Positions 8,588 to 17,780 are shown, counted from the first letter of the stretch. The stretch: 64,000 nt of DNA from GCA-2401155 sp045047085 (GCA_045047085.1 JASFYT010000034.1:35863-99862), one strand, 5' to 3'. Notes: generated by a model not told the origin, from the sequence alone. A program made the numbers and translations.

Positions 8588-9469
8588 ATGGCAGACATTG
8601 ATGACATCAAAGATGGTAAAGACTTTGGTCTGGACACGCCCCAGGACAAGCAGGGATTTTTTCTCAAAGGAAATGCCAACTACGATTGGGGTTTGAAGAA
8701 CCGCATGAGCCGAATTTTCAATCCGAAAACTGGCCGCACGGTTATGCTTGCTTTTGATCATGGTTATTTCCAAGGCCCAACAAGCGGATTGGAACGGATT
8801 GACCTCAACATCCTTCCGCTCATCGAGCATGCAGATGTAATGATGTGCACACGCGGCATCCTTCGTTCTGTAGTTCCACCAACAATCACAAAGCCCGTTG
8901 TCATGCGCGCCTCGGGCGGCAACTCGATACTTTCTGAATTGTCCAATGAAACGATTGCGGTTGACATCGATGATGCCATTCGCATGGGTGCCTGTGCCAT
9001 GGCAGCACAAATCTATATTGGGTCCGAGTTCGAGCACAAATCAATCACCAATGTAATCAATCTCATCGATCGTGGTCAGCGCTATGGTATCCCAACTCTC
9101 GCTGTCACCGGTGTAGGCAAAGACATGGCACGTGATGCGCGCTATTTCGGTCTTGCAACCCGCATCGCTGCCGAGATTGGCTCACATTATGTGAAAAGCT
9201 ATTTCGTTGAAGAGGGATTTGAAAAAGTCTGCGCAGCCTGCCCAGTGCCCATCGTTATTGCGGGGGGTAAAAAGCTTCCTGAAGCTGATGCTCTCGACAT
9301 GGCCTATAAAGCGATTGATCAGGGTGCTGCCGGGGTTGATATGGGCCGCAACATTTTCCAGGCCGATGATCCAGTAGCAATGATCCAGGCGGTTTCCAGT
9401 GTTGTCCATGATCTGACGAAGCCGGAAAAAGCCTTGCAGATGTACAATGATCTAAAAGCAAAAGGTTAG
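8588..9469 (+). CDS. lsrF: LsrF-like thiolase/aldolase (DeoC/LacD superfamily)
   Basis: 293-residue TIM barrel very similar by eye to E. coli LsrF, including the N-terminus ADIDDIKDGKDF, SRIFNPKTGRTVMLAFDHGYF, CTRGILRSVVPP, and IVIAGGKKLPE near residue 230. Lys203 falls at the position of the LsrF active-site lysine. LsrF transfers an acetyl group from phosphorylated 3-hydroxy-pentane-2,4-dione to CoA, giving DHAP and acetyl-CoA, at the end of autoinducer-2 breakdown. No lsrK, lsrG or lsrB is recognised nearby, so the substrate here may be a different 5-carbon diketone phosphate or an aldol substrate. Start is supported by AAAGGAAG 7 nt before the ATG. Confidence 0.85.
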   Translation: MADIDDIKDGKDFGLDTPQDKQGFFLKGNANYDWGLKNRMSRIFNPKTGRTVMLAFDHGYFQGPTSGLERIDLNILPLIEHADVMMCTRGILRSVVPPTITKPVVMRASGGNSILSELSNETIAVDIDDAIRMGACAMAAQIYIGSEFEHKSITNVINLIDRGQRYGIPTLAVTGVGKDMARDARYFGLATRIAAEIGSHYVKSYFVEEGFEKVCAACPVPIVIAGGKKLPEADALDMAYKAIDQGAAGVDMGRNIFQADDPVAMIQAVSSVVHDLTKPEKALQMYNDLKAKG

Positions 9470-9492
9470 CAGATAACAGACTCCCAAAACTG

Positions 9493-9529
9493 GCCCCTAA
9501 ACCTACGTTTTGGGTTTGGGGCACTTTTT
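9493..9529 (+). terminator. Terminator after the LsrF-like gene
   Basis: Strong GC-rich hairpin (GCCCC-TAAACC pairing with GGGTTT-GGGGC) between 9493 and 9521, followed by CTTTTT. It lies 24 bp after the LsrF-like stop and before the GlpD-like gene, so it should separate or dampen the two. Confidence 0.7.
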
Positions 9530-9569
9530 GAAACTAAACAGACAGTCTCAGTTCGGCATGGAGGTAATC

Positions 9570-11189
9570 TTGAACTCAAGTGAAATGCAAGATATCAAAG
9601 ATCTTCTTGTTATAGGTGGTGGTATTAACGGTGTCGGCATTGCCCGCGATGCAGCCGGCCGTGGTCTGAACGTATGTCTGGCAGAAATGGGTGACTTGGC
9701 GGGCGCGACATCATCCGCTTCGACAAAGCTTTTTCACGGCGGGCTTCGTTATCTCGAGTATTTTGAATTTGGCCTGGTGCGTCATGCACTCGCAGAGCGG
9801 GAAACTTTATTGCGGGCCATGCCGCATATAAGCTGGCCAATGCGTTTTGTGCTTCCCTACCACAAGGACATGCGTTTTGAGAATTCAACTCCGACATCCC
9901 GACTTCTAAATATCTTCATGCCCTGGATGAAAGGTCGTCGGCCAGCATGGTTAATCAGATTTGGTCTGTTCCTTTACGATCATTTGGGCGGGAGGACTGT
10001 TCTGCCGGGAACTTCGACTATCTATCTTCAAAAAAGTGTCGAAGGTGAAGCCATCAATGACAAGTTTGTTAAGGCATATGAATATTCTGATTGCTGGATT
10101 GAGGATTCGCGACTGGTGGTCCTTAATGCTCGCGACGCAGAAAAGCGCGGTGCTGAAATATGTGTTCGGACCAAAGTTATATCAGCCATTCGTGTTGACG
10201 ATATTTGGGAAGCTACTCTTGAGGATGTAAACAGCGGAAACAGGCGTGTCGTGCGCGCCAAGATGCTTGTGAATGCGGCTGGTCCTTGGGTGGATGATGT
10301 TATTCAGAACAAGGCACGACTAAATTCACGCGAGGGTGTCAGGTTGGTCCGAGGCAGCCACATTGTCACAAAGCGTCTTTATGATCATGACAAATGCTAT
10401 TTATTCCAGGGCACCGATGGCCGCATCATATTCGCAATTCCCTATGAAACAGATTTTACACTCATCGGTACGACAGATGCCAAACATTCTGATCTTTCGG
10501 AACAACCAATTTGTACAGACGAAGAAAAGCAATATCTCGTCGACTTTGCCAATGGCTATCTTAAATCACCGATCTCCGTCGACGACATTGTTTGGAGTTA
10601 TTCAGGGGTGCGCCCACTTTATGATGACGGTGCGGAATCTGCTTCAGCTGCGACACGCGATTACGTGATGACCATTGATGATTACGAAGGTGCGCCGTTG
10701 TTGAATATCTTCGGTGGCAAGATCACTACTTATCGGTGTCTAGCGGAAGATGCGTTGGATAAAATCAAAGATTACTTCCCAAACCTCTCAGGTAAGTGGA
10801 CCGCAGGAATTGCCTTGCCAGGTGGAGATTTTCCTGTTGATGGCTTTGCTGATCTTACTCAGTCGCTTATTGACCGCTATTCATTTTTGGATACTAAAAT
10901 GGCCAGCCGGCTCATCAAAGCCTATGGGACCGAGGCCGCAGGTATTTTCGAAGGTGCAGAAAGCTTTAATGATCTCGGGCACCATTTCGGAGCAGGCTTA
11001 ACCGAACGCGAGGTTGAGTGGCTCATGCATAATGAGTATGCTCAGATAGCCGAAGATATCATCTGGCGCCGTAGCAAGCTGGGCCTGCGCCTGTCATCTT
11101 CTCAGATCGAATACCTTGAAAAATGGATTCAAACGAACCTGAACCTCCAGAATCGCAGACGCCTTACCGCTTTGCTTGTCAACCAGTGA
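9570..11189 (+). CDS. glpD: Glycerol-3-phosphate dehydrogenase-like FAD oxidoreductase (GlpD/EryB family)
   Basis: Membrane-associated FAD dehydrogenase that oxidises a polyol phosphate and feeds electrons to quinone. The FAD-binding motif LLVIGGGINGVGIARDAAGRG is at the N-terminus, then SSASTKLFHGGLRYLE, LVNAAGPW, LIGTTDAKH, GVRPLYDD and FGGKITTYR, ending with a WRRSKLGLRLS segment. I prefer TTG 9570 (539 aa) because GGAGGT ends 4 nt before it; ATG 9558 is the alternative. GlpD makes DHAP from sn-glycerol-3-phosphate; EryB oxidises erythritol-4-phosphate. The last 20-odd residues overlap antisense tpi-like sequence, so the tail may be altered. Confidence 0.88.
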   Translation: MNSSEMQDIKDLLVIGGGINGVGIARDAAGRGLNVCLAEMGDLAGATSSASTKLFHGGLRYLEYFEFGLVRHALAERETLLRAMPHISWPMRFVLPYHKDMRFENSTPTSRLLNIFMPWMKGRRPAWLIRFGLFLYDHLGGRTVLPGTSTIYLQKSVEGEAINDKFVKAYEYSDCWIEDSRLVVLNARDAEKRGAEICVRTKVISAIRVDDIWEATLEDVNSGNRRVVRAKMLVNAAGPWVDDVIQNKARLNSREGVRLVRGSHIVTKRLYDHDKCYLFQGTDGRIIFAIPYETDFTLIGTTDAKHSDLSEQPICTDEEKQYLVDFANGYLKSPISVDDIVWSYSGVRPLYDDGAESASAATRDYVMTIDDYEGAPLLNIFGGKITTYRCLAEDALDKIKDYFPNLSGKWTAGIALPGGDFPVDGFADLTQSLIDRYSFLDTKMASRLIKAYGTEAAGIFEGAESFNDLGHHFGAGLTEREVEWLMHNEYAQIAEDIIWRRSKLGLRLSSSQIEYLEKWIQTNLNLQNRRRLTALLVNQ

Positions 11190-11588
11190 CTCACCAGTGC
11201 AAATGAGAGGTATCAGACCATGACGAACAGCGGTTTTAACTTTCAAGCCAACAGTTTGTTTGTTTCATTGAAATGCTCTCTGCACTTTGAATGGACCAAT
11301 TTCACAATATCCAAATTGCAATCAGTCAACATCGGTACGGAGACTTCGCCGGTCCAGGCGCCGTTGTCCTTCCAATGCGTGTATTGAGCTCGGACCCTTC
11401 ATTGATGTAATGGAACATTGCTCTTTAACTGCACGAATAAGAGGAAAGCTCGGTATGACAAAACACTGAATTCTGTCATCATGGTGAGAGTTAAAAGCCA
11501 GCAATCCATTGGCAAAACCCAAGGCTTCGTTGAGCAGTTTATTCATCTTCCAGCTGGTTCCATTTCAAAGTTTTGCATTGGTGGACAT
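11120..11588 (-). pseudogene. Decayed triosephosphate isomerase (tpiA/eryH-like), truncated
   Basis: Reading down from ATG 11588, 16 bp after the EryC-like stop and with a GAGGAACGAGG upstream, gives MSTNAKL, a TGA stop (11565-11567), then NGTSWKMNKLLNEAL and FVIPSFPLIRAVKEQ. After frame changes come HWKDNGAWTGEVS and MLTDCNLDIVKLVHS. A further shift gives TVGLKVKTAVRHGLIPLIC and TGESLVDKQ. These are successive landmarks of triosephosphate isomerase (the family has WKMNK, a GAWTGE motif and an ICxGE motif). The second half with the catalytic Glu and phosphate loop is missing. The 3' part overlaps the tail of the GlpD-like gene. It was probably a working gene of the EryC-like operon, as in erythritol loci. 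Confidence 0.75.
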
Positions 11589-11604
11589 GCGCCCTCGTTC
11601 CTCT

Positions 11605-12540
11605 CTAAATGTTGAGATCTTGAACGCCTGAATCGAAATGAGGCGCCCAAAAAGCCACACTCTCGGCGATATGGGTGAGCACAAGCCGGTCGTCAGGCTC
11701 TCGTTCTTTGAAGCTGAGTTCAAGGCAGATTTCGTTGTTGTGTGCCCCGCCGGCATGAAGAGCATCGATCAGGAGATCGGGCTGGATCAACCCATTGTCG
11801 TTGTGTTCTTTAGTGAATGGGCGATGCCCTCCTTTATCCAACAACGATTGCTTGATATGGATGATAGGAGATACAAGCGGTACCGCCTGCGCCCACGAAT
11901 AGGGATCGTAATCATTTTTGTTTTTGCTGGTTATGTCACCGTGATCGATGTCGGCCATCATCCACATTGGGATCGCCATATCCATTTTTGTCAAACGGTC
12001 CTGCAATCGAAGGCAGCCATCAATGGTCTCGCCAAATTCACGTCCAATGCTCATGGGTTCCCAAAAAAGGAATTCCAATCCGACTTGCTTTCCGTGTTCT
12101 GCTACCTCCGACCAGGCATCGATCGCTATTTTTGTCAGTTCTTCTCGCCTAACCGGATCGTCAAAATCGCGATAGGTGAAAATGGCAAATTGAGTTCCTA
12201 AAGATTTTCCACCGAGATCTGATATGATCTCCGCATTGGTTTTGAACCAGTTGATATAATAACGCCTGACTTCAGCATCTGGATGCCCGAAGTGGTTAAG
12301 TCGGCCATAAGGACCGGTCATTCCGGACGTGACTCGGACCCCAGTTCTCGAGCAAGCATGGTGCATTTGACGGACTAGCCGTGCAATGGTTTTGCCAGGC
12401 CAACTTGGGTTGATAAATTCATGGGTGAGCTGCACATCGCGAATCCTCAAATCGGTTGCGATAGTGTAAATTAGATCGTCACAATCAGCAAAACGGTTCA
12501 CTAACGGATTTGTATTGAGCGAGAGGGTGAAAGCCATCAT
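11605..12540 (-). CDS. EryC-like sugar phosphate isomerase/epimerase (TIM barrel)
   Basis: 311-residue xylose-isomerase-like (AP-endonuclease-2 fold) TIM barrel. Features include GLEFLFWEPMSIGREFG (metal-binding Glu of strand 5) near residue 160, MMADIDHGD near 200, IIHIKQS near 235 and a closing EICLELSFKERE. Proteins of this type in Brucella (EryC) isomerise erythrulose-1-phosphate, and I think EryC is the nearest named relative, but this is by recollection. It is followed by the tpi-like pseudogene, the same pair found in erythritol loci. It faces the GlpD-like gene convergently and lies 152 bp after the MalK-type ATPase stop, so it may be the last intact gene of that operon. Confidence 0.75.
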   Translation of the reverse strand: MMAFTLSLNTNPLVNRFADCDDLIYTIATDLRIRDVQLTHEFINPSWPGKTIARLVRQMHHACSRTGVRVTSGMTGPYGRLNHFGHPDAEVRRYYINWFKTNAEIISDLGGKSLGTQFAIFTYRDFDDPVRREELTKIAIDAWSEVAEHGKQVGLEFLFWEPMSIGREFGETIDGCLRLQDRLTKMDMAIPMWMMADIDHGDITSKNKNDYDPYSWAQAVPLVSPIIHIKQSLLDKGGHRPFTKEHNDNGLIQPDLLIDALHAGGAHNNEICLELSFKEREPDDRLVLTHIAESVAFWAPHFDSGVQDLNI

Positions 12541-12692
12541 GCAGCCCTTTCTTCAAGAGAAAATGCAGGGATTCTACAATCCGGCACTGCGTTTTGGTGC
12601 CTACCCATCATCAGTATCCATTTGACAAACGGATACGGGAAGCGCCAAGCATTAATCCAAACGGGGCGTCAGATTGTTCGACTATGGTTCGA

Positions 12693-13769
12693 TCAGGCGA
12701 CATCGATTGCAAGCTTGGTGATTGCATCAAATAGGTGCACCCGGTCGACGGCGGGAAACAGTTTGATATCGCCGCCCACGGACCATTCTAGGCGTTCCCT
12801 TGAGATTGAAATAACTTCGTTTCCATCAACGTCTAGATAGAGATGGGTTTCAGGGCCGGTAGGCTCAACAACTTTAATTTTTGCTGGGAAACCTTGCCCG
12901 CTCATTTTTGGTTCAAGGTGTTCGGGACGAATACCATAAACTACCTTTTGACCAACTTCTACCTTTGAAGATGGGGGGATGGGCAAGGAAAGATTGCCGG
13001 ATTTCACAATCTTCGACTTCTTATCGAGAACAATTTCGCCTTCCATCAGGTTCATGCCTGGAGAGCCGATAAATTGTGCGACAAACAGGTTTGCAGGTTT
13101 GTCGTAAATATCAAGTGGCTTGCCAGATTGCTCGATAATTCCATCGCGCATGATCACAACAATATCGGCCATGGTCATGGCTTCAATCTGGTCGTGTGTA
13201 ACGTAGACAGTTGTTGTTTTGAGTTTTTGGTGAAGCTCCTTGATTTCTGTGCGCATCTGTACACGTAATTTTGCATCAAGGTTGGAAAGTGGCTCATCGA
13301 AAAGGAACACATCCGGATTACGAACGATCGCTCTGCCCATTGCCACCCGTTGGCGCTGACCACCCGACAATTCTTTGGGGTAGCGTTCAAGGTAGGGCTC
13401 CAGGCTCAATATTTCAGATGCCCATTTAACGCGTTCATCAACAATCGAATCTTCTGTCTTTTTCAAACGCATTGAGAACGCAATGTTCTCTTTGACGGTC
13501 ATATGGGCATAAAGTGCATAGTTCTGGAAAACCATGGCTATGTTTCTATCCTTTGGATGGACATCGTTCACAATCCGATTGCCGATCGAAACATCACCGG
13601 CGGTGATCGCCTCCAAACCAGCCAACATGCGCAGCAAGGTTGATTTTCCGCAACCAGATGGCCCCAATAGTACCACAAACTGACCGTCTTCAATCTTGAG
13701 ATCGATCCCGTGCAACACTTCTATTGCTCCATAATTCTTCTTAACTTTGCTAATTGTAACGGAACTCAT
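12693..13769 (-). CDS. ABC sugar transporter ATPase, MalK/UgpC type
   Basis: Cytoplasmic ATPase for the CUT1 importer, 358 residues from ATG 13767-13769 (MSSVTISKVKKNYG). The open frame continues upstream for 82 codons but that part lies inside the HAD gene and is not homologous. Walker A GPSGCGKST near 39, Q-loop VFQNYALYAHM, signature LSGGQRQR, Walker B VFLFDEPLSNLD, switch YVTHDQIEAM, and a C-terminal regulatory (OB-type) domain with YGIRPEHLE are all present. It starts 4 bp after the HAD stop. It serves the permeases at 17.8-19.6 kb and may also serve the first ABC set. Confidence 0.95.
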   Translation of the reverse strand: MSSVTISKVKKNYGAIEVLHGIDLKIEDGQFVVLLGPSGCGKSTLLRMLAGLEAITAGDVSIGNRIVNDVHPKDRNIAMVFQNYALYAHMTVKENIAFSMRLKKTEDSIVDERVKWASEILSLEPYLERYPKELSGGQRQRVAMGRAIVRNPDVFLFDEPLSNLDAKLRVQMRTEIKELHQKLKTTTVYVTHDQIEAMTMADIVVIMRDGIIEQSGKPLDIYDKPANLFVAQFIGSPGMNLMEGEIVLDKKSKIVKSGNLSLPIPPSSKVEVGQKVVYGIRPEHLEPKMSGQGFPAKIKVVEPTGPETHLYLDVDGNEVISISRERLEWSVGGDIKLFPAVDRVHLFDAITKLAIDVA

Positions 13770-13773
13770 TTCA

Positions 13774-14625
13774 CTACGCCCCTTCGAAAAAATTTGTGTT
13801 TTGATTAGCTGTTCGGGCGGCGATAATTTGCTCTCCGATTTCAACGAAACCGTCTCCACCACAGGCGTTCGCAACAAAGGTCGGTAAAGCCTCCATACGG
13901 CCGACAAACTCTTGTACATTAGCGACGCCACACGCGTTGGGAAAAAAATCAAACATTGGAGAGTCGTTGGGGCTATCACCGCAATAGATGAACCTGTCTT
14001 TGTCTCTTTCCACATCGATGGAAAATTCTTCCATCAAAAACTTGCGAGTCATGGAAAGTTTATCCCAATCCCCAAACCAACCGTTGACATGAATGGACGA
14101 AGCTTTAGCGACCGCGCCGACATCATGGAAATGCTTGAGGATCCGTTCCACATCATCTTCACTTAAAGCCGGGACGTCTTCGCGAAAATCAATTGCGAGA
14201 TCCGCCTCACGATAGAGTTGATCCGATGCAACGGCAGAGCCTTTCACATCATCGACAATAACCCTTGCAAGGTCATTGAGTTTTTTGCGATTTTTGTTGC
14301 GGGTCGCATCATCCATCATGAAGGTACGCTTCATTTGGCGCATCTCATGATCGTATCGAAATGCTAAAGCGCCATTTTCGCCGACCACGCCGGCTACTGG
14401 CCAAAACCTTGCGACCATGTCGCACCAACCTGCAGGTCTGCCGGTAATCGGGATAACCAACAACCCCGTATCCGAAAGCCTCTCCAACATGTTATAAGCT
14501 GCAGCCGGAAGCCGACCATTTGTTGTTATCGTGTCATCAATATCAGTGAGTACACCAATTAAGTTTTGGCTGGTATCGTGCGGGATCTCCGCGACTGATT
14601 TCATCGACTCAATTTTTCGTGCCAT
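13774..14625 (-). CDS. HAD-superfamily sugar phosphatase (type IIB)
   Basis: 283-residue hydrolase that probably removes phosphate from a sugar phosphate. The HAD motif I is TDIDDTITT (nucleophile Asp) near residue 27, motif II is IPITGRP near 57, and motif IV is CGDSPNDSPMF near 220; the cap between them is of the Cof/mannosyl-3-phosphoglycerate phosphatase type. It lies 6 bp after the FGGY kinase stop and 4 bp before the ATPase start. A kinase and phosphatase in one operon suggests control of a toxic or inducing phosphorylated intermediate. Substrate unknown. Confidence 0.85.
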   Translation of the reverse strand: MARKIESMKSVAEIPHDTSQNLIGVLTDIDDTITTNGRLPAAAYNMLERLSDTGLLVIPITGRPAGWCDMVARFWPVAGVVGENGALAFRYDHEMRQMKRTFMMDDATRNKNRKKLNDLARVIVDDVKGSAVASDQLYREADLAIDFREDVPALSEDDVERILKHFHDVGAVAKASSIHVNGWFGDWDKLSMTRKFLMEEFSIDVERDKDRFIYCGDSPNDSPMFDFFPNACGVANVQEFVGRMEALPTFVANACGGDGFVEIGEQIIAARTANQNTNFFEGA

Positions 14626-14631
14626 TTCCTG

Positions 14632-16185
14632 CTATCTCTTTCGTTTGGTCTCGCTCGGAGCCAAGTCTTCATTGGCGAATGATCGCAAACGTTTGTTCCA
14701 TGAAGATATTGTTGGCCACAATTCGTCGTAAATTTCGCGAAGTTCTGCGTATCGGGCAGCCCGTTTCGAATCGGGATTTGTTGTCTGAAAATCCTTTTGG
14801 CTCATTGAGCTGGAGGCGCTTGCCAAGCTGTCATACCAGCCGACACCATAGGCAGCAGACATAGCCGCGCCAAGCGAAGAGGCCTCTGTTACTGCTGATC
14901 TAAGAACTGGAATATTGAGCGCATCTGCAATAATTTGCAGAAGAAGCTTGGAAGCCGAACCACCGCCGATAGCGACAACGTGGTCGATAGAGCCACCGGT
15001 TGCAGACACCGCTTTTTCTAACGCATAAGCTTGGTCGAGAGCTAGTCCCTCAAGCAAAGCACGATAGACATCACCGCGTCTTGAGGAGCCTGAAAGACCT
15101 GCGATGATACCGCGAGCATCTGTGTCCCAATGCGGTGTCATGGAGCCTTGCCAAAAGGGCAGCACGACGATACCACCAGCTCCTATCGGGCTGCATGTCG
15201 CTTCCTTTTCCAACTGTTCTAGGTAGGAAGGCCGCTCCTCCTCAGATACTCCGCCGAGTTCACGCGCCACCCAGTCAATCAAAAATGTTCCAGATTTGAG
15301 AACTGTTTCACAGATGTATCCGCTGTCCGAAATAGCCAATTCCGTTCTGAAAGCTTGATCATGTTTGAATTCGGGTGAATAGACTCCTGCGACCAAAGCC
15401 GTTCCAAGGTTCATATAGGCCGTAGATGGTTCAATCACACCAGCGCCACATGCCGCACATTGCCCATCGCCACCGCCTGCGATCACAGGCGTTCCAGCGG
15501 AGAGTCCACAACTGTCTGCTGCTGCCTGGGTTACTTCGCCGATAAGCGATCCTGGCTCAACGAGATCGGGCATAATCGCAAGCGGGATTCCGGCAGCTGA
15601 CAACAACTCCTCTGACCAACTCTTTGTCGCCATATCCAGCATTCCAGATGGATCGGCCGATGCAGTTGAAGTCGCCCAATTCCCAGTAAGACAGAAATTC
15701 AGAAAACAGTGTACGTCAGCATAATGCTCGACTTTCTCGAATATCTCCGGACGCTCCTCGCGAACCCAGATCATTCGATAAATCGGCACAACCACATCGA
15801 CGGGCTTGCCGGTAATTGCCCTAATATGCGCAGATCCAACTTCTTCGCTGAATTGAATTGCCTGATTTCGCGATCGTTCATCAAGCCAAACCATACCTGG
15901 CATTACAGCAACGCCGTTTGAGTCAAATAATCCAAAAGTCTCGCGTTGATTTGCAATGGAAATAGCGGCAATACGATCTGGGTTGATCTTCGCCAGCAAC
16001 TGTTTGAGCGCGCCGGATGTCGAATTCCACCATTCATCGGGCTCCTGTTCAAAATGTCCCGGTTCGGGGTTGGAAAGCTGAATGGAAACTCTTGCCTCAG
16101 CAACAAATTCACCATCCCTAGTCCAGGCTATGGCCTTGGTCGCAGAAGTGGAAGAATCTAATCCAATCACCAGATCTTTGTTCAA
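14632..16185 (-). CDS. FGGY-family carbohydrate kinase
   Basis: 517-residue ATP-dependent kinase of the xylulokinase/glycerol kinase/erythritol kinase family. The N-terminal phosphate loop is IGLDSSTSATKAIAW, the substrate domain has WLDERS and GGGDGQCAACGAG, and the C-terminal ATP site has IGGGSASKLLLQIIADAL. Members phosphorylate pentuloses, polyols or AI-2. Because it is next to polyol-type ABC genes and an EryC-like isomerase, a polyol or ketose substrate is inferred. It follows the binding-protein gene after a terminator-like hairpin. Confidence 0.9.
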   Translation of the reverse strand: MNKDLVIGLDSSTSATKAIAWTRDGEFVAEARVSIQLSNPEPGHFEQEPDEWWNSTSGALKQLLAKINPDRIAAISIANQRETFGLFDSNGVAVMPGMVWLDERSRNQAIQFSEEVGSAHIRAITGKPVDVVVPIYRMIWVREERPEIFEKVEHYADVHCFLNFCLTGNWATSTASADPSGMLDMATKSWSEELLSAAGIPLAIMPDLVEPGSLIGEVTQAAADSCGLSAGTPVIAGGGDGQCAACGAGVIEPSTAYMNLGTALVAGVYSPEFKHDQAFRTELAISDSGYICETVLKSGTFLIDWVARELGGVSEEERPSYLEQLEKEATCSPIGAGGIVVLPFWQGSMTPHWDTDARGIIAGLSGSSRRGDVYRALLEGLALDQAYALEKAVSATGGSIDHVVAIGGGSASKLLLQIIADALNIPVLRSAVTEASSLGAAMSAAYGVGWYDSLASASSSMSQKDFQTTNPDSKRAARYAELREIYDELWPTISSWNKRLRSFANEDLAPSETKRKR

Positions 16186-16208
16186 AAGTATTACTCCGAA
16201 AAAAAGTA

Positions 16209-16235
16209 CACCACCCGAAAAAATCCCGGGTGGTG
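16209..16235 (-). terminator. Hairpin between binding-protein and kinase genes
   Basis: Perfect 9-bp arms CACCACCCG (16209-16217) and CGGGTGGTG (16227-16235) with a 9-nt loop, 18 bp after the binding-protein stop. There is a short T-stretch on the minus strand. It probably gives partial termination, keeping binding protein high relative to the kinase. Confidence 0.65.
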
Positions 16236-16253
16236 CAATATTAGTCCTACGCT

Positions 16254-17780
16254 TTAGCGTAGGCCAGCTTCTGCAACGCGCGTATCAACGAGTTTAGCGA
16301 CTGCATCCATACAGGCCTTCGCATCGCCGCCATATTCTTGACCAGTTAGCAACTTGCCCAACTCTGTTGGAATTTCATTGCCGGAAAGTCCGGCCCAAAG
16401 CGGCATATCCGGTTCAGATGCGATGAATTTCTCGATCGTCTCAAGAACAACAGGCAGGTGACGCGTAGTACCTGCACCAACCACCGCTTTTGCTTTAACA
16501 CGCGGATCGGCGAACGATGAATTCCGCATCGGAGCAAATCCACCCCCAAGCGTACAACGGGTCATAATCTCTTTTGAACACGCCCACTGCATAAAGAGCC
16601 ATGCAGCATCAACATTCTTGGAGTATTTGGATAGAGCAATGGTTGAGCCGCCCTGATGTCCCCAACCTGGAATTTCACCGAAGCCAGCTGCATCAGTTGA
16701 ACGTAGAGTATGAGGGCCTTGAAGAGGTACAGTCGTTTCCCACAGGCCTCTTACTTTTGAATCATCTGCATCCATACCCGGAAAAAACTCGTCCCAAGAC
16801 TGAACCATGGCAACCTGGCCAGAGTTCATCATTTGCCACTGGCCATCCCAAGTAGATGTTAGTGAACTTGCGGGCGCGTTCTTTATCAGATTCTGATACC
16901 ACTGTAGTCCTTCGATAGCCTGTTCGTCATTGCCTGAGAACATCTTGTCCGCAGTAAAGATCGAACCACCATGCCCCCAAACAGCTTGTGACCAGTCACA
17001 TTCAAGAGAATAATGGCCAGACTTCGCCTGTAATCCAGTTCCGAAGATTCCATTTTCTTTTTCGGCGGCGGTGATTAACTCAACAGCAGCTGTAAACTCA
17101 GTGTAGGTTTTTGGAACCGGAATACCGTGCTTTTCAAGAATATCGCGACGGTACATGAAGGTAAAAATTGGAATATCAAACGGGATACCAACCCATTTTC
17201 CTTCATAGAGTGCGATACCCTCCACAAGCGTCGATGCAAAATCTTCGAAGTCGAAGCCAGGCATCGCAAGATCAGGTTTGTCTTTGTAGTGCTGTACAGG
17301 ATCGATGGTGTCCCGAGAGAACGTCGATGTCCAAGCCTGATCGAGATAATACAGATCGTAGGAACCGAGTTGTCCTTGAACGTCCTGCGTTGCCTTCGCA
17401 AGTACCTGCTCAAGCGGTACAATTTCGATCTCGACATTGATGCCAGTTAGTTCCGTAAACTCTGCTTTAAGTTCATTCAATACATTGGTTGGCGGTGTCG
17501 CTTCAGATGTGTAGCGAATAGTGGTGCCTTTGAAAGCTTTACCTGCTTCACGGAAAAAATTCTTCTGATCTTCAGGCATCTGGTCTTCAGTTGCAGCAAG
17601 AGCTGCACTACTAAAACGACCCTTGCGCGGCGTACCGAGCATGCCAGTCGCGAAGGCAGAAAAGCCTACACCAGCGATGCCCATTTTGTACAAGAAGTCT
17701 CGTTTGGATATCTGTTTATTGGTAAATGCGTTAGCGGCATCCACAATAAAATTTTGTCTATCGTTTTGTTTAAAGCTCAT
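16254..17780 (-). CDS. ABC transporter extracellular sugar-binding protein
   Basis: Periplasmic binding protein, 508 residues from ATG 17780 (MSFKQND), chosen because GGAGGAA lies 6 nt upstream; the open frame extends much further but runs into the permease gene. The N-terminus has ISKRDFLYKMGIAGVGFSAFATGML, a KR variant of a twin-arginine signal. Typical family-1 features: YDLYYLDQAW, FMYRRDILEKHGIPVPKTY, WLFMQWACSKEI. It follows the MalG-type permease by 53 bp, an uncommon order (permeases before binding protein). Ligand probably a polyol or sugar. Confidence 0.92.
   Translation of the reverse strand: MSFKQNDRQNFIVDAANAFTNKQISKRDFLYKMGIAGVGFSAFATGMLGTPRKGRFSSAALAATEDQMPEDQKNFFREAGKAFKGTTIRYTSEATPPTNVLNELKAEFTELTGINVEIEIVPLEQVLAKATQDVQGQLGSYDLYYLDQAWTSTFSRDTIDPVQHYKDKPDLAMPGFDFEDFASTLVEGIALYEGKWVGIPFDIPIFTFMYRRDILEKHGIPVPKTYTEFTAAVELITAAEKENGIFGTGLQAKSGHYSLECDWSQAVWGHGGSIFTADKMFSGNDEQAIEGLQWYQNLIKNAPASSLTSTWDGQWQMMNSGQVAMVQSWDEFFPGMDADDSKVRGLWETTVPLQGPHTLRSTDAAGFGEIPGWGHQGGSTIALSKYSKNVDAAWLFMQWACSKEIMTRCTLGGGFAPMRNSSFADPRVKAKAVVGAGTTRHLPVVLETIEKFIASEPDMPLWAGLSGNEIPTELGKLLTGQEYGGDAKACMDAVAKLVDTRVAEAGLR

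Noticed and set aside
11638..12201. 187-aa plus-strand ORF
   Set aside because: Fully antisense to the EryC-like isomerase; no recognisable domain, and codon pattern is that of the opposite strand.
12693..14015. 440-aa reading of the MalK-type ATPase
   Set aside because: The first 82 codons overlap the HAD gene and show no ABC homology; start set at 13769.
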